From NCBI GenBank assembly GCA_019136395.1, contig JAGVUH010000047.1, positions 14,376-33,802 on the forward strand: a stretch of DNA of 19,427 nt, written 5' to 3'. Of the stretch, positions 15,619-19,427 are shown in pieces (position 1 is the stretch's first letter; every line of letters begins with the position of its first letter). The notes under the pieces were generated by a model, which saw nothing but the letters and a program-made list of their open reading frames with translations, made no database searches and was not told where the DNA came from. This DNA is from Gammaproteobacteria bacterium (lineage in GTDB: Bacteria > Pseudomonadota > Gammaproteobacteria > Chromatiales > Chromatiaceae). The position numbers and the translations under genes were made by a program.

Positions 15619-15863
15619 CAGAAATTACCGCCGTCAAAAATAGAGGTTTTGTGGACGTTGTACCAGTTCACACCCGTGAACTCGATGTGGTCGCCCGGTG
15701 AGAGATTGCTTACCACCACGGTATGCCCCGCAATCACGGCCTCACCAGGAGGACCAGGAGGCCCTTGCATACCCGTGGTTATCGTTACAGGAATCGCTCC
15801 AGTGACATCAACCGCCACTATCGGCGATGGCGCTACGACAACCTGGACCGGCACCACGCTCAC
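15618..15863 (-). CDS. Small collagen-like structural protein
   Basis: The product is 81 residues with a GTG start that overlaps the preceding stop (GTGA). A Val-rich beta N-terminus is followed by a short [12 protein letters not shown] collagen-like triplet run (about 31-42). The C-terminal domain ([20 protein letters not shown]) ends SIFDGGNF, the same ending style (DGGTF) as the fibre downstream. This suggests a common docking end. Probably a minor tail or fibre-linked protein. Confidence 0.7.
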   Translation of the reverse strand: MSVVPVQVVVAPSPIVAVDVTGAIPVTITTGMQGPPGPPGEAVIAGHTVVVSNLSPGDHIEFTGVNWYNVHKTSIFDGGNF

Positions 15864-16207
15864 TCGGTCTGGCCTTCCACCACGGGCAGGGACAGGGTGG
15901 CGCTGGACAGTTCCTCGCCCGAGAGGAAAATCAGCTTGAGATCGGTCAGATGCGTCCCCGGCGGCACTTCGGCGGTGGTCGCAGCACTGAAGGTCACCGT
16001 CACTAGGCCATCAGCCGCGTCGAGGACAATCTCATCCGGCTCTGCCAGCACCCGCTTGGTGGTGGCATGGCGCACCTGCATGCGCGCCTGGCACCCCGAC
16101 AAATCCAGGGGCGTGCCATCGCGCTGGCTCCACTGGAAGGGAAAGGTCCAGGTATTACCGCTTTTTTGCGACGGCAGAGCTTTGGCGGTGGTGGTCGTGC
16201 AAGCCAT
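15860..16207 (-). CDS. Small beta-sandwich tail protein (BppU N-terminus-like)
   Basis: The product is 115 residues. The pattern NTWTFPFQWSQRDGTPLDLS, then a CQARMQVRH block, then DAADGLVTVTFSAATTAEVP and LTDLKLIFLSGEELSSATL resembles the small immunoglobulin-like domain found in baseplate upper proteins and fibre-associated proteins. It is coupled to the collagen-like gene (GTGA overlap). The ribosome-binding site before ATG 16207 is weak. Likely a minor baseplate/fibre attachment protein; exact family uncertain. Confidence 0.65.
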   Translation of the reverse strand: MACTTTTAKALPSQKSGNTWTFPFQWSQRDGTPLDLSGCQARMQVRHATTKRVLAEPDEIVLDAADGLVTVTFSAATTAEVPPGTHLTDLKLIFLSGEELSSATLSLPVVEGQTE

Positions 16208-16217
16208 TTCTGGTTAC

Positions 16218-16460
16218 TTACTTCACGTACTCGTCATTTGAGCCTGGCGCGTCGATCTCGCCGTGCAGGTCAAAGCCCGACAGTACGCAGGACGCCCCGG
16301 CGGTCAGGGTCAAGGTCAGTTTGGCGAACAGAATCATACTGATGCCCCACTCGGAGCCGTCAATCGCCTTGCCGACTTCGCCGTCGTTGAGGAGCGTCAG
16401 GTGGCCGCGCCAGGCCGTGGCGTTAACATTGAACGCCCCGGTACGGGTCACGGTATTCAT
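16218..16460 (-). CDS. Small uncharacterised tail-region protein
   Basis: The product is 80 residues. ATG 16460 is chosen over a longer upstream frame because GGAG lies 8 bases before it and because the upstream extension would run into the preceding gene. The sequence is beta-rich and hydrophobic (AWRGHLTLLNDGEVGKAIDG, then LFAKLTLTLTAGASCVLSGF) and ends acidic (GEIDAPGSNDEYVK). No family recognised. The surrounding genes point to a minor virion component. Confidence 0.65.
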   Translation of the reverse strand: MNTVTRTGAFNVNATAWRGHLTLLNDGEVGKAIDGSEWGISMILFAKLTLTLTAGASCVLSGFDLHGEIDAPGSNDEYVK

Positions 16461-16486
16461 TAGTACGCTCCAATAATTTGTCTGAG

Positions 16487-16901
16487 TTACAAACCTAATT
16501 TTGCCCGCTCCGCGCGCCCCCATTCCCTTGCAGCCTCGACATAGGCCTGGTACTGCGCCAGGGCATCTGCCTCGCCAGCCAGTAACGTATAGCTGCCTTG
16601 CAAGGAACCGACCGCGATCCTGGCAAAGTACAGCTCCTCATCAAGCGGGTATGTGTTGCGGATGCGCTCGATCACCCGCTGGGAGATCAACTGCGTGTGC
16701 GGACTGGCGGCCTTGATGGGCTGCGGGGATCTGGGGGGCGATGCCGGCGGGGACGGCGACATAACGCCAACCGTCCAGTTCGCATAGCTCGGTTATTGTC
16801 TCTCCGGCATCAAGGCCATCGGGGCCGGTCGGGCGGTGATCGGTGCCAGCGGGGCCGGTCGTGACGACGGGTTGATAGCGATAAAGGGTGGTCGTACTCA
16901 T
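16487..16901 (-). CDS. Tail protein interrupted by a frameshift at a C6 run
   Basis: Two overlapping frames together make one plausible protein. The first starts at ATG 16901 (AGAGG upstream) with MSTTTLYRYQPVVTTGPAG and continues through ITELCELDGWRYVAVPAG. The second supplies PIKAASPHTQLISQRVIERI, then YPLDEELYFARIAVG and the end WGRAERAKLGL. The switch from frame one to frame two needs a +1 step, and the two frames meet at a run of six C (16738-16733). Joined, they give about 137 residues. Neither frame looks like a full protein alone. The run could be a sequencing error, a real mutation, or a programmed +1 site (CCC-C). The C-terminal half resembles tail proteins that lie next to fibre genes. 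Confidence 0.6.
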
Positions 16902-17028
16902 GTCATAGCCTCTAACGGCGCCATTGGCGCCCGGTATTGCGGATACGGGTAAGAGCTTCAGCATCTCTAGGAACTTCCGATCGAGTAAGGCGGCGCTGTG
17001 AATACCCATGGTTGTGGATCGCGGCTAA

Positions 17029-17048
17029 GCCGGCGCTCCCGCGCCGGC
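17029..17048 (-). other. Perfect hairpin/cruciform after the variable region (8-bp stem, GGGA loop)
   Basis: On the minus strand GCCGGCGC and GCGCCGGC form a perfect 8-bp stem around the tetraloop GGGA. The stem begins six bases after the stop codon of the 595-residue gene. There is no following T tract, so it is a poor intrinsic terminator. In the Bordetella phage BPP-1 DGR a hairpin/cruciform with an 8-bp stem and a GRNA tetraloop just downstream of the variable region is needed for efficient homing. This element has the same geometry and a loop that fits GRNA. Confidence 0.7.
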
Positions 17049-17054
17049 CAACAT

Positions 17055-18842
17055 TTAGACATAGGCGGCGGAGCGAAACCCGACAAGGTGGGACGAGTCC
17101 GTCCGGGCGTAGTTCAGGAACAGGTTCCACACCCCCGCATCGGACGTGTTGTACCAGTACCCGCCAGAAAGCAGGCACATGGCGTCGCGTACGTATTGAT
17201 AAAAATAATCCTGGCCGTATTGGTTAGTGCCGGCACTACTGATTCCGGTTTGCTCGGGTAGCGCAAGCCCATCAAGATGCCAGGCGTCGCCATTTGCATC
17301 GCCGCGCCAGGTGGCCCCGGTACTGCCAAAACGTTGCCCAAACTCGTTGTTGGGGTAGTCCAAACGGAAGTCCGGAGTGATCGCTTGCATGGTGGCCGCA
17401 ACGCCCGTCGCGCCCCAATGGTCAGTGGCCCCGCTGGCGCCGCTGGTGTAGCTTTTCATCGCGGTGGCGGTCTTGGTGACATACCAAGCACCCTTGGTCG
17501 CAGTGCCGCCGCTTGACCAGGCGGTAAAGCCGGTACCATCGACACCATTAAGCGTGAAGGTGTTGTCGCTGGTCTTAGTGATCTGGTACAGCTTGTCATT
17601 GAGTTGCGTCATGCCGACCACGCCGGTGATCATCACCAGGTCGCCACTGCTGAAGCCATGGGCGGTGGCGGTGATTTCGACCGGGTTGGCCTGGGTGGCG
17701 GCGCTGATGCTCTTGGCGCTGGCGATACACGTCATGCCAAGATCAACTTCCCAATAACCGCCGTTGAGATCAGCTACCCCGGAAGGCTGACCGTTGTGGG
17801 TGGTTTTGGCGAAGGGCACGCCGCTGCCGGTGGTGGGGGCGGTGGGATAGGTGCCGAGGGGATCGGCGGCGGTGTAGAGGACGCTGCTGTCGTTGGTATC
17901 GCGCAGGCTGTTGTTGTTGCAGCCTTTGGGGAAGTTGGTGGTGCCAGTGGCATCGTACCAGGCGCAATAGGTGGTGCCGGTGGCGGCCTTGCCGTGCACC
18001 AGGCTGAGCAGGGCCAGTTTGGCGCGGATGGCGCGGCTGTTGCAGAAGAATTTGGCGCCGCGCGTTTTGGCAGCGACGATGGCGCCGTGGTAGGCGTTGG
18101 TGGCGCCCACGGCGGCAAAGCCCACCTGGCCCACGGCGCCGGGGCTGGAGACCAGGGGCACGCCATTGGCCAGGGAGGAGGCGACCGCGACCCCGTCGTA
18201 AGAGCCTAACGAGCACTTGTACTTGTCGACGAACTGCCCCGGCTGATGCGTGCCGGCATCCCAGTCAGCGCGGTGGCTGACATAGCCGGCGGCATTGGCG
18301 GCCGCTTCCGTGGTGAAATAGGCCAGCGGTTTGATATCGGTTGGCTCGCCGGATTCGTATTTGATCCAACACGCGGGAATCCAGCACATGATCGAGCCAT
18401 CGCGATAACGATAGTTACCGTACTCGTCACTGCTTTTGTTGTAGGTCCCCGACAGAGGGGCGAAGCCCTCTGGCAGCCTGGGACAAATGCCGACGCCGAA
18501 GCCTTGCTGCCCCGGGGTGCCGATGTCGTTGACCGGGGCGTGCAAGGTTGCTAGATGGTCAAACGCCCAATTGCTGGAGATCGGCGCGGTGGTGGCGCCA
18601 TCGACGGGGGTGTTGTCGATATTAGCCTGCTTGAGGATCGTCGCATCTGCGGGCTCGTACACTCCTGAGTGCGCGTGGTTCCCTGCGGCGGCTTGGTTGG
18701 CTCCGGTGCCGAGTGTGTGATGCAGCGCCGTAGTCGCGCTGTCGGTATCGATGTGGGCGGCTTGCAAAGCCGTCCCAGCTTTATCCAGCGCCGCATCGAC
18801 TGCGGCACCGCTGGCGTATTTTGATGTGTAGGTGGTGGCCAT
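17055..18842 (-). CDS. Receptor-binding protein with C-type-lectin end, likely DGR target (Mtd-like)
   Basis: The product is 595 residues and its ATG overlaps the upstream stop (TAATG). Residues 1-100 are a fibre-type attachment/shaft region with a GNHAHSG histidine motif (about 54-60). Residues ~115-375 and ~450-595 form the lectin/FGE-like part (IMCWIPACWIKYE, YKCSLGSYDG, GGYWEVDLGM, AWHLDGLAL). Between them, about 383-448, sits an inserted beta domain (AHGFSSGDLVMITGV and FTLNGVDGTGF) resembling the E1-FCCH module seen in other phage proteins. The C-terminus GGYWYNTSDAGVWNLFLNYA, then RTDSSHLVGFRSAAYV, has the GG-W-AGVW-R-VGFR frame of DGR variable proteins. Eleven residues there use NNC codons. 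It should bind the host receptor; the lectin end would be the diversified surface. Confidence 0.8.
   Translation of the reverse strand: MATTYTSKYASGAAVDAALDKAGTALQAAHIDTDSATTALHHTLGTGANQAAAGNHAHSGVYEPADATILKQANIDNTPVDGATTAPISSNWAFDHLATLHAPVNDIGTPGQQGFGVGICPRLPEGFAPLSGTYNKSSDEYGNYRYRDGSIMCWIPACWIKYESGEPTDIKPLAYFTTEAAANAAGYVSHRADWDAGTHQPGQFVDKYKCSLGSYDGVAVASSLANGVPLVSSPGAVGQVGFAAVGATNAYHGAIVAAKTRGAKFFCNSRAIRAKLALLSLVHGKAATGTTYCAWYDATGTTNFPKGCNNNSLRDTNDSSVLYTAADPLGTYPTAPTTGSGVPFAKTTHNGQPSGVADLNGGYWEVDLGMTCIASAKSISAATQANPVEITATAHGFSSGDLVMITGVVGMTQLNDKLYQITKTSDNTFTLNGVDGTGFTAWSSGGTATKGAWYVTKTATAMKSYTSGASGATDHWGATGVAATMQAITPDFRLDYPNNEFGQRFGSTGATWRGDANGDAWHLDGLALPEQTGISSAGTNQYGQDYFYQYVRDAMCLLSGGYWYNTSDAGVWNLFLNYARTDSSHLVGFRSAAYV
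17070..17165 (-). other. Candidate DGR variable region (VR)
   Basis: Codons 560-590 of the 595-residue gene include Tyr562, Tyr564, Asn565, Ser567, Asn573, Phe575, Asn577, Tyr578, Asp582, Ser584 and His585. All are NNC codons (TAC, AAC, TCC, TTC, GAC, CAC). This is what random replacement of the two adenines in template AAC codons would give. The invariant frame between them (GG, W, AGVW, L, VGFR) carries few adenine-derived possibilities. The boundaries are estimated; no template repeat is visible in the window to fix them. Confidence 0.65.
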
Positions 18843-18997
18843 TACGCAGACACTCCAAAGTAGACGCCATCAGCGGTGACAAAGTAGACGCCATCGGCGG
18901 TAATGAACTCAAGCGGCGGGACCGGGCTGGGTCCGGCCGGCAGGGCCGTCAGCCAGGTGAGGCGGGTGAGGGACAGGAGGCGGGTGAGGCGAGCCAT
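18842..18997 (-). CDS. 51-residue protein with a duplicated TADGVYF motif
   Basis: The ATG follows the stop of the upstream gene without a gap (TAA then ATG), and the stop overlaps the start of the receptor-binding gene (TAATG). This tight packing argues that the gene is real despite its size. The N-terminus (MARLTRLLSLTRLTWLTALP) is basic and hydrophobic. The C-terminus repeats ITADGVYF-VTADGVYF, encoded by a 24-bp tandem repeat. It may be a small structural or linker peptide; function unknown. Confidence 0.6.
   Translation of the reverse strand: MARLTRLLSLTRLTWLTALPAGPSPVPPLEFITADGVYFVTADGVYFGVSA
18856..18903. repeat. 24-bp tandem repeat, two copies
   Basis: Two adjacent copies of a 24-base unit beginning CAAAGTAGACGCCATC (plus strand) differ at two positions. 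They lie in frame and encode the repeated octapeptide [I/V]TADGVYF of the small gene. Unit length is a multiple of three, so copy number could change without breaking the frame. Confidence 0.85.
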
Positions 18998-19427
18998 TTA
19001 CGGCATCCAGGTTGTCAGCGCTACTTCCAGGCTGTCACGCACACTTTTGGCGACCACGTTCCCCGGGCCAATCAGAGCGCGGTTAAGGCTTTCCATCTGC
19101 CCCAGTTTGGGTACCGCAGACAGGGCATGGCCCGTGACGGTCACCACCTCATCCAGTGGCTCCATCGCCATCCAAGCGCCGGTCTCGGCCTCGCCGCCGT
19201 CGGCATCCCAGACGTACACCCGGTCAACCGCACTGACCAGATAGCGGTCACCGTCTTGGGGGGCCTCAAGAGCTTCCAGCGCAGTCAGGTCATCCACCAC
19301 CCCGTCCAGGCCAGTGGTATTGAGGATGGCCACCCGAATCTGCGCGGCTTGATCCGGGTCCAGGGTCAACAGGAATTCATCGCCGGCAGGGACGATGAGG
19401 GACCAGTGCGGGGAGAGGACAACGTCG
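18998..19427 (-). CDS. Tail-associated protein, 5' end outside window
   Basis: The frame is open from the window edge (codon 19426-19424) to TAA at 19000-18998. At least 142 residues are present and no start can be chosen; a TTG at 19369 is internal. Readable segments include HWSLIVPAGDEFLLTLDPDQ, LTALEALEAPQDGDRYLVSA and VYVWDADGGEAETGAW. The last two resemble the DUF2793-like block of some phage tail proteins, in which 'dGdryLV' is followed by a Trp-rich strand. The C-terminus ends SVRDSLEVALTTWMP. Directly followed by the 51-residue gene, so it belongs to the fibre/receptor-binding block. Confidence 0.65.
   Translation of the reverse strand, partial: DVVLSPHWSLIVPAGDEFLLTLDPDQAAQIRVAILNTTGLDGVVDDLTALEALEAPQDGDRYLVSAVDRVYVWDADGGEAETGAWMAMEPLDEVVTVTGHALSAVPKLGQMESLNRALIGPGNVVAKSVRDSLEVALTTWMP

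Noticed and set aside
17029..17048. Reading the hairpin as an intrinsic terminator
   Set aside because: No T tract follows in either direction. Its position after the variable region and its GGGA loop fit a DGR homing element better.
17604..18209. 201-codon plus-strand frame (Gly-rich, VGGxG type)
   Set aside because: It is antisense to the receptor-binding gene, and its Gly/Ala richness is the complement of that gene's codon pattern; no ribosome-binding site.
1..19427. tRNA genes, CRISPR arrays, insertion sequences, integrase or attachment sites
   Set aside because: None seen: no regularly spaced repeats, no transposase or integrase motifs, no cloverleaf-like segment noticed by eye. A covariance-model scan was not possible.

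Overview
The window is a high-GC stretch of a tailed bacteriophage or prophage with a contractile tail (a myovirus). This follows from a complete tail sheath gene, a tail tube gene, tail-assembly chaperones and a very long tape measure gene, flanked by neck, fibre and lysis genes. The host is probably a high-GC Gram-negative bacterium, inferred from codon use, a small spanin-like lipoprotein and muralytic domains suited to a thin cell wall. I cannot name the species. Almost everything is on the minus strand, so transcription runs from position 19427 towards 1, with many stop/start overlaps (TGATG, ATGA, TAATG).

Region by region, in the direction of transcription. (1) 19427-16218: a partial tail protein, a 51-residue protein with a tandem repeat, a 595-residue receptor-binding protein that looks like the target of a diversity-generating retroelement (DGR), a tail protein split by a frameshift at a run of six C, and an 80-residue protein. 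(2) 16207-11887: two small structural proteins, a 570-residue tail fibre, a second fibre with a related N-terminus, a glycine-rich adhesin and a fibre assembly protein. (3) 11918-10560: a lysis cassette with a spanin-like lipoprotein, a 74-residue protein and a holin-like membrane protein. These are followed by pieces of a duplicated and decayed copy of the cassette, including a truncated endolysin gene, and then an intact small membrane protein. (4) 10533-7116: neck and tail-completion proteins and a small protein of unknown role. (5) 7116-4927: sheath and tube, closed by a strong intrinsic terminator. (6) 4874-4389: one gene on the opposite strand, a likely 'moron'. (7) 4286-1: chaperone gene with a frameshifted extension, then the tape measure protein, which carries two different peptidoglycan-cleaving domains and runs off the window.

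The most interesting element is the 595-residue protein. Its last ~35 codons are rich in NNC codons at C-type-lectin surface positions, as expected if they were diversified from AAC codons. Six bases after its stop lies a perfect 8-bp hairpin with a GGGA tetraloop. A hairpin of this geometry, placed just after the variable region, is what DGR homing needs in Bordetella phage BPP-1. No reverse transcriptase, Avd or template repeat is visible here, so the machinery lies outside the window, acts in trans, or has been lost.

Other notable points are the scarred tandem lysis cassette with its lost endolysin, an intergenic motif (GTCGTGAC followed by RGCAC at three of four sites) at four gene junctions, and two probable recoding or frameshift sites.
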